Shown: positions 26,131 to 34,448 of the stretch, piece by piece
Numbering within the stretch: position 1 is the first letter of the stretch
How the letters are laid out: each line of letters starts with the position of its first letter
NCBI RefSeq assembly: GCF_000971395.1
Contig: NZ_BBME01000009.1
Span: 1-64,000 of the forward strand
DNA: 64,000 bases
Source of the DNA: Demequina iriomotensis
GTDB taxonomy: Bacteria; Actinomycetota; Actinomycetes; Actinomycetales; Demequinaceae
Direction of reading: 5' to 3'
Program-made: the position numbers and the translations under genes
Notes under the pieces: model-generated
Told to the model about the DNA's origin: nothing
What the model saw: the letters and a program-made list of their open reading frames with translations, nothing else
Database searches by the model: none

Positions 26131-27764
26131 GCGTTCCTCCCCGAGCCGATCCAGCCGCGCAGCACCTCGGCCACCTCGGCCGGCTGCTGCGCCGCGAAGG
26201 CGGCGATCTCGTCGCGGACCGCGAGCGCGACCGCGTCCATGTCCGGCACGGGCGCGGCCTCGAGCGCGAGCTCGGCCTCGTCCGCGACCGAACCGGCCTG
26301 GTCGAGCAGCGCCTGCGTGCGCGCCTCGAGGGCGGCCTGCGCGCGGGCCTCGAGCTCCTCGACGGCCTCGAGGCTCAGCTCGATGCGCTCGTCCATCGGC
26401 CCGCGACGACGGCGGCCCTTCACCAGGGCCAGCACCACGATGAGGATCACGGACAGCAGGAGCGCGCCCCACTTGGCGAACTCGATGTACATGGACCGGG
26501 TCGCGGCCTCCTTGTCGGCCGCGGCGGCCTCGCCGAGCGCCGCGGTCGCGGCATCGGCAGCGGAGGAGTCGAACGCCATCGTGTTGACGGACACCACGTC
26601 GCCGCGGGTCTCGTCGATGCCGGCGGCTGCGGCGACCATCGCGCTCAACGCGTCGAGGTCGATCGCGGCGGCGGCCTCCTGGTTCGCGACCACGGACACC
26701 GACTGGCGGCGCACGGAGCCCGGGGCGGTCTCGGTCACCTCGACGGTCCTGTCGACCGCGTTGTTGGTGACCGTGTCCTCCTTCTTGTAGGTCCCCTCCG
26801 AGTCCTCGCCGGACGGCACCGAGATGTTGTCGGGTCCCAGCACGCCGGCGCTGGTGCTGCCCGCGCCACCCGTGTACTCCTCGAGCGTCTGCGACTCGGA
26901 CAGCGGCGCCGCGTCGGGGTTCGAGTCGTAGGTCTCGGAGGTGGTCGACGTCTTGTCGTAGTCGAGCTCCGCGGTGACGGAGACCATCGCGTTGCCGGCG
27001 CCGACCACGCGGTCGAGCATCGCCTGGACGCTCGCGGCCACGCGGTTCTCGTAGTCCGCGGTCTGGCCGCCCTGCTCGAGCGCGGTCGAGCCGCCGCCCA
27101 CCGTGGACAGCACCACGCCGTTGGCGTCGATCACGGCGACGTCCTCGGGCTGCATGCCCTCGATCGACGCGGACACCAGGTGGACGATGGCCTGGACGCT
27201 CTGCGTGTCCAGCGAACGGCCGGCCTCGGTGTCGATGAAGACGGAGGCGGTCGGGTCCTCGCGCTCGTCCACGAACACGGTCTCCTGGGGGAGCGCGAGC
27301 TTGACCGAGGCGGTGCGCACCGCCTCCATCGCGCCGATGGTCTGCGCGAGCTCGCCCTCGAGGGCGCGCTGGTAGGTGACCTGCTGCTGGAAGTCCGAGC
27401 TGGTCATCGACATGTCGTCGAGGAGCGCGTACCCGGTGGCGGTGCCGGCGGGCAGGCCCGTCGCGGCGACCGCGAGGCGCGTGTCGTACAGCTGCTCCTG
27501 GGGCACCAGGATGGTGCCGCCGCCGGCCGTCAGCTCATAGGCGACGCCGGTCGCGTCGAGCTGCTCGACGATCGCGGCGGCGTCATCGGCGGCGAGGTTG
27601 GTGAACAGCGGCGACATCGTGGGCTTGGTGGTGTACTGCGCGAGGGCGATGAGGCCCACCACGAGCAGGCCCGCGAGGAGCGCCGCGAACACCTTCTGCG
27701 CCACCGACATCTGCCCCGCGTAGTCGCGCACGCGGTTCCACTCCTGCTGGATCTGCGCGGGCAT
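26127..27764 (-). CDS. fliF: Flagellar MS-ring protein FliF
   Basis: The 545-residue protein has membrane helix 1 (about 24-44), ring-building modules (FTNLAADDAAAIVEQLDATG; VSVTAELDYDKTSTTSE), membrane helix 2 (about 440-460) and a C-terminal FliG-binding tail ending PAEVAEVLRGWIGSGRNA. It is the first ring built. The start shares one base with the fliE stop. Confidence 0.96.
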   Translation of the reverse strand: MPAQIQQEWNRVRDYAGQMSVAQKVFAALLAGLLVVGLIALAQYTTKPTMSPLFTNLAADDAAAIVEQLDATGVAYELTAGGGTILVPQEQLYDTRLAVAATGLPAGTATGYALLDDMSMTSSDFQQQVTYQRALEGELAQTIGAMEAVRTASVKLALPQETVFVDEREDPTASVFIDTEAGRSLDTQSVQAIVHLVSASIEGMQPEDVAVIDANGVVLSTVGGGSTALEQGGQTADYENRVAASVQAMLDRVVGAGNAMVSVTAELDYDKTSTTSETYDSNPDAAPLSESQTLEEYTGGAGSTSAGVLGPDNISVPSGEDSEGTYKKEDTVTNNAVDRTVEVTETAPGSVRRQSVSVVANQEAAAAIDLDALSAMVAAAAGIDETRGDVVSVNTMAFDSSAADAATAALGEAAAADKEAATRSMYIEFAKWGALLLSVILIVVLALVKGRRRRGPMDERIELSLEAVEELEARAQAALEARTQALLDQAGSVADEAELALEAAPVPDMDAVALAVRDEIAAFAAQQPAEVAEVLRGWIGSGRNA

Positions 27765-28075
27765 CAGACCTGGATCCTCAGGATCTCGGTGACGCCCTCG
27801 ACGGCCTTGTTGCGCAGCGCCGCGGCGAGCTCGAGCGCCACCGCGGCCTCGGTCGCGGCGATCGTGTAGTCATGCACGTCGGAGAGGTCGCCGGTGACGG
27901 CCTTGATCGCAAGGTCGCTGCTGGTCGACTGGAGGCCCTGGAGGCCGTCGACCGCCGAGCTGAGCTGAGCGGCGAAGGCCGCGCCGCCGTCCGCGGAGGC
28001 CGTCGCGGTCGCCTCGGTGGCGGCCGTGGGCAGGAGGGACGCGGCGGAGACCGCCGAGATGGGCGAGATGGACAT
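27764..28075 (-). CDS. fliE: Flagellar hook-basal body protein FliE
   Basis: The 103-residue protein has the FliE C-terminal half (DLAIKAVTGDLSDVHDYTIA, ALRNKAVEGVTEILRIQV). It joins the MS ring to the rod and is needed early for export. The ATG at 28075 shares one base with the flgC stop. Confidence 0.94.
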   Translation of the reverse strand: MSISPISAVSAASLLPTAATEATATASADGGAAFAAQLSSAVDGLQGLQSTSSDLAIKAVTGDLSDVHDYTIAATEAAVALELAAALRNKAVEGVTEILRIQV

Positions 28076-28482
28076 CAGGCCTTCCCGATGGTGAGCGCGG
28101 TGGAGTACATGTCGCGCGCGCGGTCCACCACGGCGGCGTTCGCCTGGTAGCCGCGCTGCGCCATGATGAGCTGCGTCATCTGGCTCGACATGTCGATGTC
28201 GGGGTAGCGGACGTAGCCGTCCTCGTCCGCGAGGGGGTGGGTGGGCTCGTAGACCAGGCGGCCCTCGGCGTCGCCGAACGCGGCGCCGGCGACGTGCACG
28301 CCGCCCGACTCGCCGCCCTGGGTGTCGTTGGCCTGAGCGATGACGTAGCGCGCCTGGAAGGCGTCCTCGGAGGTCGCGGTGACGGTGTTGAGGTTCGCGA
28401 GGTTGTCGGAGACCGCGTCGAGCCACTTGCGGTAGACGGTCATGCCCGATCCGGCGATGCCGAGCGCGGCGAAGGTACCCAT
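28075..28482 (-). CDS. flgC: Flagellar rod protein FlgC
   Basis: The 135-residue protein has the axial N-terminal motif (GIAGSGMTVYRKWLDAVSDN) and C-terminal motif (SSQMTQLIMAQRGYQANAAV). It is a proximal rod component. TGATG overlap with flgB. Confidence 0.95.
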   Translation of the reverse strand: MGTFAALGIAGSGMTVYRKWLDAVSDNLANLNTVTATSEDAFQARYVIAQANDTQGGESGGVHVAGAAFGDAEGRLVYEPTHPLADEDGYVRYPDIDMSSQMTQLIMAQRGYQANAAVVDRARDMYSTALTIGKA

Positions 28483-28823
28483 CAGGAGCTCCTCATCGCG
28501 GTGCGCAGCGCGGTGAACTTGCCGTCGATCGCCCGCGTCGCGAGGTCGTAGCGCAGCCCGGTGTCGACGTTCGAGAGGGTCTCGGTGTCGAGGTTGACGT
28601 TGTTGCCGTCCTCGCGCGTGGGCTCGAGCGAGCGCGCCACGGTCGCGGTCACGGATCCGTCGCCGTCCGCGACAGCCGCCGCGAGCGCGTCCTCGAAGAC
28701 CACCTTGCGGGCCGTGTAGCCCGGGGTCTGGACGTTGGCGATGTTGTCGGCGATGGTGCGCTGACGCAGCGACAGCGCGTCGAGCGCGCTGTTCATCGCG
28801 TCCATGCTGACGGATCCGAACAC
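28482..28823 (-). CDS. flgB: Flagellar rod protein FlgB
   Basis: The 113-residue protein has LSLRQRTIADNIANVQTPGY, the axial-protein motif, and a rod-type C-terminus. It is the first gene of the flgB-flgC-fliE-F-G-H-I-J-K-flgD-flgE unit, whose members overlap or abut. It starts at GTG 28823 after a FliA-type promoter. Confidence 0.94.
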   Translation of the reverse strand: MFGSVSMDAMNSALDALSLRQRTIADNIANVQTPGYTARKVVFEDALAAAVADGDGSVTATVARSLEPTREDGNNVNLDTETLSNVDTGLRYDLATRAIDGKFTALRTAMRSS

Positions 28824-28893
28824 GGGTCACCCTTCGAACGAGGTGGGGTGGCCGATCCGTGGCCGAGGCGAGAGCGATCCGTGCTCGCAGTCC

Positions 28894-28921
28894 TCATCGG
28901 ACGGCGGAATCCGCCGGTGAG
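28894..28921 (-). promoter_or_regulatory. FliA (sigma-28)-type promoter for the flgB operon
   Basis: Minus strand: CTCA (28918-28921), 16-nt spacer, TCCGATGA (28894-28901), 70 nt before the flgB start. A palindrome lies just upstream at 28931-28948. Confidence 0.7.
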
Positions 28922-28930
28922 GCTTCACTT

Positions 28931-28948
28931 AAGTGACATGTGTCACTT
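28931..28948. promoter_or_regulatory. Palindrome upstream of the flgB promoter
   Basis: AAGTGACA-TG-TGTCACTT is an 8-bp perfect inverted repeat, preceded by overlapping CACTTAAGTG. It sits about 10 nt upstream of the -35 box, the usual place for an activator site. It is strikingly AT-rich for this sequence. The binding protein is unknown. Confidence 0.55.
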
Positions 28949-28961
28949 CTGCAACAGGGGT

Positions 28962-29282
28962 CTACGCAGGGATGTCGACGTAGACCGGCGGCGTCGAGGC
29001 GCCCGCCGTGAGCTGCGAGATGGCGCGCCCGTGACGGCGCGAATCGCTCGCCGCGGCGGCGAGGCGCGCGGAGACGTCGACCTGGCGCGCGAGCAGCGCA
29101 CGGGCACGGGCCTCGAGCGACGCCGGCATCGGTCCGATGCCGACAGGGGGACGCCACGTGCGGGTGGGCGCCTCCGGGGGGATGTAGGCGGCGGCGAGCA
29201 TGCGCTCGGCCTCGTCGACGTCGAGCTCGAGCTCGGCGAGGGTGCGCTCCCAGGCCTCGTGCCAGGCCGCCTCGTCGCTCAT
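28962..29282 (-). CDS. Small protein in the FliT position
   Basis: Helical 106-residue protein overlapping the fliS stop (ATGA) and last in the fliD-fliS unit, where fliT-type chaperone genes usually lie. Features: acidic amphipathic N-terminal helix (WERTLAELELDVDEAERML), Pro-rich middle, and a helix with SRRHGRAISQLTAG. No family is clearly recognised, so a chaperone role for FliD is inferred from position only. Confidence 0.7.
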   Translation of the reverse strand: MSDEAAWHEAWERTLAELELDVDEAERMLAAAYIPPEAPTRTWRPPVGIGPMPASLEARARALLARQVDVSARLAAAASDSRRHGRAISQLTAGASTPPVYVDIPA

Positions 29283-29695
29283 GCGACGCCGGTCATCGCC
29301 AGGTGGTCGGCCGCGGCGGCGGCCGAGCCTTGGGCCACCTGACGCCACGTGTCGCGCAGCGGACCGACCAGGGAGCGGCACTCCGCGACCTTGTCGACGT
29401 CCTGGCGGATGTTCGCGTCGATGAGCGTGCCGCTGAGATACACGTAGATGGACATGAGCTGCGGGGCTCCGTCCCACGCGGTGACGTCGAGCGTGCTGGT
29501 GAGCTCGGCGACGATCTCCTGGGCGTGCTGCAGCTGCGCGCTCGCCTCGGCGCGCTTGCCGTCGCGCATCGCGATGTCGGCGCGCTCGAGGTCCAGCACC
29601 AGACGGTCGTAGAGCATCACCAGCAGCGCCCCGGGCGTCGCCGTGGTGACGGCGTCCTGGAGGTACCGGTTCCGTGCGGCGGCGTATCCCTGCAT
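29279..29695 (-). CDS. fliS: Flagellin export chaperone FliS
   Basis: The 138-residue helical protein has the family signature YLQDAVTTATPGALLVMLYD and DVTAWDGAPQLMSIYVYLSG. It binds the flagellin C-terminus before export, and in CsrA/FliW systems helps couple secretion to FliW release. It lies 13 bp after fliD. Confidence 0.94.
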   Translation of the reverse strand: MQGYAAARNRYLQDAVTTATPGALLVMLYDRLVLDLERADIAMRDGKRAEASAQLQHAQEIVAELTSTLDVTAWDGAPQLMSIYVYLSGTLIDANIRQDVDKVAECRSLVGPLRDTWRQVAQGSAAAAADHLAMTGVA

Positions 29696-29708
29696 CGTGC
29701 CCCTCCCG

Positions 29709-31079
29709 TTACTTGCTGCTCGACGTCGACAGCGACTCGAGCGCGGACGTGATGTAATCCATCTGCGAGTTGAGGGAGGACAGCGTGACCTCCATCGCGG
29801 TGAACTTCGCGTAGAGCGCCTCCTGGCGCGCGGCCAGGCGCGTGTCCCAGTTGGAGATCTGGCTTGCGAGCGAGTCGATCTCGGTCTGGCGGGTCTTAAG
29901 GCTCTGGGTGAGCACGCCGTCCTGGGAGTCCGCGTAGATGTCCGCGGCGTCCTCGAGGCGGGTCGCGAGCGACTGCATCGCCGTGGCGACCCCCGCGGGG
30001 TCCTCGGCGAGCGCCTCCGCGAAGGCGGTCTCGTTGAACGTGATGGCGCCGTACCGGTCCACCTCGATGCCGTACTCCGACGGGGACTTGCCGTCGATCG
30101 GGTACGTCATCGCCTCGTTGAGCTTGGACCGCATGTTCCGCACGAGCGCGTCGCCCGCGAGGAGGCCGCCCGAGACGGAGCTGGTGCCGTCCGAGTTGGT
30201 GGTGGAGGTCGACTTGGTGCCCGCGTCGATCGCGGTGAGGATCGCGGTCATCTTGGTGACGAGCCCGCTCACCTGCGACTTGACCGCGGAGGAGTCGACC
30301 GCGGAGGAGACCGTGACGTCCTCCTCGACCTTGGAGACGGTGACGTCGACGCCGGTCATGAGGCCGGTGAAGGTGTTGGACGACTGGGTGAAGGACTGCT
30401 CCTCTGCGGTGCCCTTCCACAGCGTGATCTGCGCGTCGGAGGCGGCGCGCGTCACCGAGGCGTCGAGGCGCGTCGCGGTGCCCGCGGTCGCCGCCGCCTC
30501 GTCGCCGACGTAGAGCTCGAAGGCCCCGTCGGTGCCCGTGGCGGTGCCGGTGAACTGCAGGCGCGAGGTGCCGCCGCCGGTCGAGACCACCGTGGCGGTC
30601 ACTCCGAGGTCGCCCGAGTTGATGGCTTTCGCGATGTCGGCGAGCGAGTTCGAGGTCGCGGTGACCGAGGCGTACGTGCCGTCGGCCTTCTTCACGGTGA
30701 GCGTGGGCGGGTTGTCCGCGACCAGGTCGGCGCCGGAGGCCACGGAGGCCGAGAGCGAGACCTGGGACTTCGCGACGGCGTCGACGGAGAACGTCAGCGA
30801 GCCGGCGGTCGCAGAGGTCGAGGCGGTCGCGGTGACGGCGCTCGAGCTGGAGGTGGCCTTGAACGTGGTCCAGGTCGAGGCCTTGGCGGCCGTCGCGGCC
30901 GCGTCCGCGAGCGCCTTGATCTTGGTGTTGATCGACTGGAGCGAGGAGACCACGCTCTCGGCGGTCGACTTCTTCTTCGACAGCAGCGTCTGCGGGCCGG
31001 CCTCGATCTGCATGAGCGCGCTGATGATCGAGCTGGTGTCGAGTCCCGACGAGATGCCGTCGATTCCCAAGGTGGCCAC
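29709..31079 (-). CDS. fliD: Flagellar filament cap protein FliD
   Basis: The 456-residue protein has the FliD N-terminus (LGIDGISSGLDTSSIISALM) and C-terminus (coiled coil, LSSLNSQMDYITSALESLS) around a variable Ser/Thr-rich middle. It caps the filament and folds flagellin subunits. GTG start at 31079 with GGAGGAG upstream. It follows a strong stem-loop, so it may be a separate unit. Confidence 0.95.
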   Translation of the reverse strand: MATLGIDGISSGLDTSSIISALMQIEAGPQTLLSKKKSTAESVVSSLQSINTKIKALADAAATAAKASTWTTFKATSSSSAVTATASTSATAGSLTFSVDAVAKSQVSLSASVASGADLVADNPPTLTVKKADGTYASVTATSNSLADIAKAINSGDLGVTATVVSTGGGTSRLQFTGTATGTDGAFELYVGDEAAATAGTATRLDASVTRAASDAQITLWKGTAEEQSFTQSSNTFTGLMTGVDVTVSKVEEDVTVSSAVDSSAVKSQVSGLVTKMTAILTAIDAGTKSTSTTNSDGTSSVSGGLLAGDALVRNMRSKLNEAMTYPIDGKSPSEYGIEVDRYGAITFNETAFAEALAEDPAGVATAMQSLATRLEDAADIYADSQDGVLTQSLKTRQTEIDSLASQISNWDTRLAARQEALYAKFTAMEVTLSSLNSQMDYITSALESLSTSSSK

Positions 31080-31122
31080 TGGCGCTCCTCCGTCGGTTGG
31101 TTGTTCCTGCGACTGCTTGCGA

Positions 31123-31172
31123 CTTCGCGCCGCGGAAGAGGCCTGAGGGGAGAGCCTTTCCGCGGCGCGAAG
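31123..31172 (-). terminator. Strong stem-loop between flagellin and fliD
   Basis: A perfect 15-bp inverted repeat (CTTCGCGCCGCGGAA, 31123-31137, with 31158-31172) with further pairing inside the loop lies 48 bp after the fliC stop. It probably limits read-through from the highly expressed flagellin gene. Confidence 0.8.
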
Positions 31173-31220
31173 GGGGGTGGCGGCGCCCCGGCCCGAAGGT
31201 CAGGACGCCGCCGGTGGGCC

Positions 31221-32390
31221 TTAGCCCTGGAGAAGCTGCAGCACGCCCTGCGGCAGCGACTTCGCCTGCGCGAGCATCGCGGTGCCGGCCTGCGACAGGA
31301 TGTTCGCGGAGGTGTAGTTCACCATCTCCGACGCCATGTCGGTGTCGCGGATGCGCGACTCCGAGGCCGTCAGGTTCTCGATCGCCACGTTGACGTTCTT
31401 GATGGTGTGCTCGAGGCGGTTCTGGTACGCACCGAGGTTGGCGCGGGCCGTGGAGACCGTCTTGATCTGCGAGTCGATCATGTCGATCGACGCCTGCGCA
31501 GCGTCGGCGCTCGAGAAGTCGAGGCCGATCGGCGAGGAGGTGCCCGCCGTGCCGGCCGCGATACCCGCACCCGGAGCGGTCACGCCCACGCTGCCGCCGT
31601 TGAGCGCCTTCACCGAGATGCCGGTCGCGGCGCCATCGGCGTCCTTGACCACGGACACCGAGAAGTTCGCCGCGAAGTTCGCGTCCGCCGACAGCTTGTC
31701 GGCGAGGTCCTGGACGGACGTCGGCGCAGCGCCGCCGCTCAGGTCCACCGCGATGGTCGAGGTGACGCCCGAGCCGTTGTCGACGTCGAACGAGTAGGTG
31801 CCGTTGGTGAGCGAGCCGGTCGTCACCGCGAACTCGGTGCCGGTGGTCGCGAGGGCGCCCGTGGTGAGCGTCTGGGCGATCGTGGAGATGTTCGCCGAGG
31901 ACAGGTCGACCGAGATCTGGCTGTCCGTGCCGGAGCCCGCGCCCACCTGGAACTTCAGCGTGCCAGCCGTGCCGTCGAGCAGGTTGGTGCCGTTGAAGTT
32001 GGTGGACTTCGAGATGCGGCCGAGCTCGTCGACCAGGCTCGAGGCCTCGGTCTCGATCGCGGTGCGCGCGTCGGCGTTGTTCGAGTCGTTCGCCGCCTGG
32101 ACGCCCAGGTCGCGGAGACGCTGGAGGATCGAGTGGACCTCGGTCAGCGCGCCTTCAGCGGTCTGGACGACCGAGATGCCGTCCTGCGCGTTGCGGGACG
32201 CGACGGTGAGGCCGCCGATCTGCGAGCGGAGGCCCTCCGAGATGGCGAGGCCGGCCGCGTCGTCAGCCGCACGGTTGATGCGGAGACCCGAGGACAGCTT
32301 CTCGAGCGACTTGCCGAGGTCGTTCTGCGTGTTGGAGAGGTTGCGGTACGCGTTGAGCGCGGCAACGTTGTTGTTGACGGTGAGACCCAT
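31221..32390 (-). CDS. fliC: Flagellin
   Basis: The 389-residue filament subunit has conserved D0/D1 ends (GLTVNNNVAALNAYRNLSNT; SSGLRINRAADDAAGLAISE; C-term SEMVNYTSANILSQAGTAML) and a compact variable middle. It is the only flagellin gene in the window. ATG 32390 is chosen because GGAG lies 7 nt upstream and the protein then starts like other flagellins. Its leader carries two CsrA-type sites and its promoter is FliA-type. Confidence 0.97.
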   Translation of the reverse strand: MGLTVNNNVAALNAYRNLSNTQNDLGKSLEKLSSGLRINRAADDAAGLAISEGLRSQIGGLTVASRNAQDGISVVQTAEGALTEVHSILQRLRDLGVQAANDSNNADARTAIETEASSLVDELGRISKSTNFNGTNLLDGTAGTLKFQVGAGSGTDSQISVDLSSANISTIAQTLTTGALATTGTEFAVTTGSLTNGTYSFDVDNGSGVTSTIAVDLSGGAAPTSVQDLADKLSADANFAANFSVSVVKDADGAATGISVKALNGGSVGVTAPGAGIAAGTAGTSSPIGLDFSSADAAQASIDMIDSQIKTVSTARANLGAYQNRLEHTIKNVNVAIENLTASESRIRDTDMASEMVNYTSANILSQAGTAMLAQAKSLPQGVLQLLQG

Positions 32391-32441
32391 GGTGTTTCTC
32401 CATCCTTGAGAGGGCCGGACTGGCAACCCATCCGTGGGTTG
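32391..32441 (-). promoter_or_regulatory. Flagellin mRNA leader with two CsrA-type sites
   Basis: On the minus strand a hairpin (CAACCCA-CGGA-TGGGTTG, 32424-32441) shows GGA in its loop. A second site, AAGGATGGAG (about 32398-32407), contains the Shine-Dalgarno sequence. This two-site layout is the one described for CsrA control of Bacillus hag. Binding of CsrA would block translation; FliW would relieve it. Confidence 0.7.
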
Positions 32442-32450
32442 ACATCTGCC

Positions 32451-32478
32451 TCATCGACCCCGGCGCGGGGGTGTTGAG
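32451..32478 (-). promoter_or_regulatory. FliA (sigma-28)-type promoter for flagellin
   Basis: Minus strand: CTCA (32475-32478), 16-nt spacer, GTCGATGA (32451-32458). Transcription would start near 32444, just before the CsrA-type hairpin. Confidence 0.75.
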
Positions 32479-32541
32479 GGATTCGGGAAGGAATTGACCC
32501 GACGTCCCGATCGCACCCTCTACGAGGCACGATGCATGGAT

Positions 32542-32745
32542 TCAGGCCTCGTCGGAGGCGTCGTCGGCGAGCACGGCCATCGCGGCGATGGCGAGGGCGG
32601 CGCGGTCGGTCGCCGCGCGCTGCGCGGCGGAGCGCGCTGTCACCGCCGAGGCGCACGCCCCGAGGCGCTGCTCGGGCAGCCAGGACGAGTCGGCCTCGGC
32701 GCGCGCGGCGTCGACGGTGTGCTGGTCGACCTGTCCGGTGCGCAC
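32542..32745 (-). CDS. Hypothetical 67-residue protein downstream of fliA
   Basis: The frame starts at GTG 32745 (GAGG 5 nt upstream), 11 nt after the fliA stop. It encodes a small Ala-rich helical protein (QVDQHTVDAARAEADSSWLP; AALAIAAMAVLADDASDEA) with a single Cys. No family is recognised. Its place right after the flagellar sigma factor gene makes an anti-sigma (FlgM-like) role worth testing, but the sequence does not show it. Confidence 0.5.
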   Translation of the reverse strand: MRTGQVDQHTVDAARAEADSSWLPEQRLGACASAVTARSAAQRAATDRAALAIAAMAVLADDASDEA

Positions 32746-32756
32746 GTCGCCCTCGA

Positions 32757-33623
32757 TCAGGACGCCGCTCGGGTGTGCGCGGGGCGGGCCGTCCCGTGGA
32801 CCGCGCCTGCGGCCGCCATGACGCCCGCGTGGGTCGAGGTGCGCGCCGCGATGGAGGCGAAGTACGCCTGGCGGCGGCGCTCGGCCACGCCCTGCTGGGG
32901 GTCGACCGTGGGGACCTCGTCGCGCTCGAGGTTCGCCTCGAGCCCGTCCTTGAGCAGGGACAGCGCCTCGGTGCGCAGCTGGCTGATGCGCGAGCGCGTC
33001 ACGCCCAGCTCCTCGGCCAGCTCGACCACCGGGCGGTCGTGCATGAACAGCTGCTCGATGACGTAGCGGAGCTTGTCGGGCAGGCACTCGACGCCGGCGC
33101 GCAGGTAGTCGATCCGCTCGGCTCCCACCACCGCGTCGAGAGGACCGGCGCTCGTGTCGACCACCACGTCGGCGATCGCACCGTCGAAGGCCTCGATCGA
33201 CAGCATCCGGGCGTCGCCATCGGCGTGGGCCGCGTGGACCTCGGCGATCGAGACGCCGAGCGCGGAGGCGATCTCGGCCCGGCTGGGCTCGCGGCCCAGC
33301 GCGGCGGCGAGGCGCTCGGAGACCTCGGTCACCTGGCGAGCGCGCTGGCGGGCGCCGCGCGAGACCCAGTCCATCGAGCGGAGCTCGTCGATGAGCGCGC
33401 CGCGGATGCGCATCGAGGCGTAGCGGGCGAACGGGACGCCCTTGGACTCGTCGAAGGACCGTGCCGCGCGGACGAGCGCGATGGACCCCGCCGACATGAG
33501 GTCGGCACGCGACACATGCGCGGGGACGCGGGCCATGACCTCGTTGACGTTGTAGCCCACGAGCGCAAGGTGCTCTTCGACGAGAGCGTTCGAAGCGCGG
33601 AGATCGGTGTCCATGCGGAGCAT
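32757..33623 (-). CDS. fliA: Flagellar sigma factor (FliA/WhiG/SigD type, sigma-28)
   Basis: The 288-residue sigma-70 family protein has region 2 (DLMSAGSIALVRAARSFDES, GVPFARYASMRIRGALIDEL), the region 3 signature RSMDWVSRGARQRARQV of the FliA/WhiG group, and region 4 with an HTH (PVVELAEELGVTRSRISQLR). The C-terminal tail of about 45 residues is extra. It should direct RNA polymerase to the CTCA-N16-GCCGAT sites in this window. A second in-frame ATG lies at 33614. Tandem decamers lie upstream. Confidence 0.95.
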   Translation of the reverse strand: MLRMDTDLRASNALVEEHLALVGYNVNEVMARVPAHVSRADLMSAGSIALVRAARSFDESKGVPFARYASMRIRGALIDELRSMDWVSRGARQRARQVTEVSERLAAALGREPSRAEIASALGVSIAEVHAAHADGDARMLSIEAFDGAIADVVVDTSAGPLDAVVGAERIDYLRAGVECLPDKLRYVIEQLFMHDRPVVELAEELGVTRSRISQLRTEALSLLKDGLEANLERDEVPTVDPQQGVAERRRQAYFASIAARTSTHAGVMAAAGAVHGTARPAHTRAAS

Positions 33624-33673
33624 CGTGGCAGGCGTTCACATCCCGGCGTCGCTTTTGCTGACCGGATTGACGG

Positions 33674-33693
33674 CATTACGTGCCATTACGTGT
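33674..33693. promoter_or_regulatory. Tandem decamer upstream of fliA
   Basis: Two adjacent 10-bp units CATTACGTG(C/T) (33674-33683, 33684-33693), one helical turn each, lie 50-70 bp upstream of the fliA start in the 345-bp fliA-flgN spacer. This is a plausible regulator site. The rest of that spacer holds the flgN promoter and nothing else I recognise. Confidence 0.45.
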
Positions 33694-33864
33694 GTCATCG
33701 CGTCGAAAGCGCGTCCGTTTCGCACCCTTCGGCGCCGATGCACCCCCGGCTTTGTCCAGATTTGCGGCATTGAACTGTACAGGTGTCAGTGAGGAAGTCC
33801 ACACGAGTGGGCCGCGTCACATTCGTTGCACGCGTCGCCGCACTTCCGCATGCGCAACATAACC

Positions 33865-33892
33865 GTCACAATTGCGTGTCGGAGGCCGATAG
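33865..33892 (+). promoter_or_regulatory. FliA (sigma-28)-type promoter for flgN-flgK-flgL-fliW
   Basis: GTCA (33865-33868), 16-nt spacer, GCCGATAG (33885-33892), 76 nt before the flgN ATG. Confidence 0.72.
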
Positions 33893-33968
33893 GACTGCTG
33901 TGACCGGTGCGAGAAGGCTCGCGAGGGTCGGAAAAGTCGACGCCGGCGAAGGGATACCGAGGAGCGTC

Positions 33969-34448
33969 ATGTCATTCGATGAGCTGTCCGCCGTTCTCTG
34001 GCGCGAGCGCGAGCTCCTGGAGACCCTGCTGTACAAGCTGGAGACCGAGGAGCTGGTCATCACGAGCGGCCGTAGCCGCTGGCTGGCACGCGCGGCGCGC
34101 GAGGTGGAGCTGGTGCTCGACCAGATCCGCGGAGCCGACCTGGGCCGCGCGGCCGAGGCCGATGCGGCCGCGCGCTCGATCGGGCTCGACGGCGACCCGG
34201 GCCTGCGCGAGCTGGCCGCCGCCGCACCGTCCCCGTGGGACGAGATGCTGACCGCCCACCACGTCGCTCTCTCCGGCCTCGCGTCGCAGATCGCCGCGCT
34301 CGGCGAGAGCAACCGCGAGCTGCTGGCGGTGTCGCTGCAGGCGACACGCGAGGCGCTCGTCGGCATCGAGGCGACCGTCGGCACGTACGACCAGAAGGGC
34401 AGCGCGTCGCGCTCGTCCTCCTCCTTCCTCCTGGACGAGACCCTCTGA
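33969..34448 (+). CDS. flgN: Flagellar chaperone FlgN
   Basis: Helical 159-residue protein with the FlgN-like pattern (ELSAVLWRERELLETLLYKL; AREVELVLDQIRGADL) directly before flgK, whose product it should chaperone together with FlgL. AGGAG lies 4 nt before the ATG. The stop overlaps the flgK start by one base. Confidence 0.87.
   Translation: MSFDELSAVLWRERELLETLLYKLETEELVITSGRSRWLARAAREVELVLDQIRGADLGRAAEADAAARSIGLDGDPGLRELAAAAPSPWDEMLTAHHVALSGLASQIAALGESNRELLAVSLQATREALVGIEATVGTYDQKGSASRSSSSFLLDETL

Noticed and set aside
19742..28823. Separate flgF or flgG distal-rod genes
   Set aside because: I looked for further proteins with axial N- and C-terminal motifs and found only FlgB, FlgC, FlgE, FlgK and FlgL in the window.
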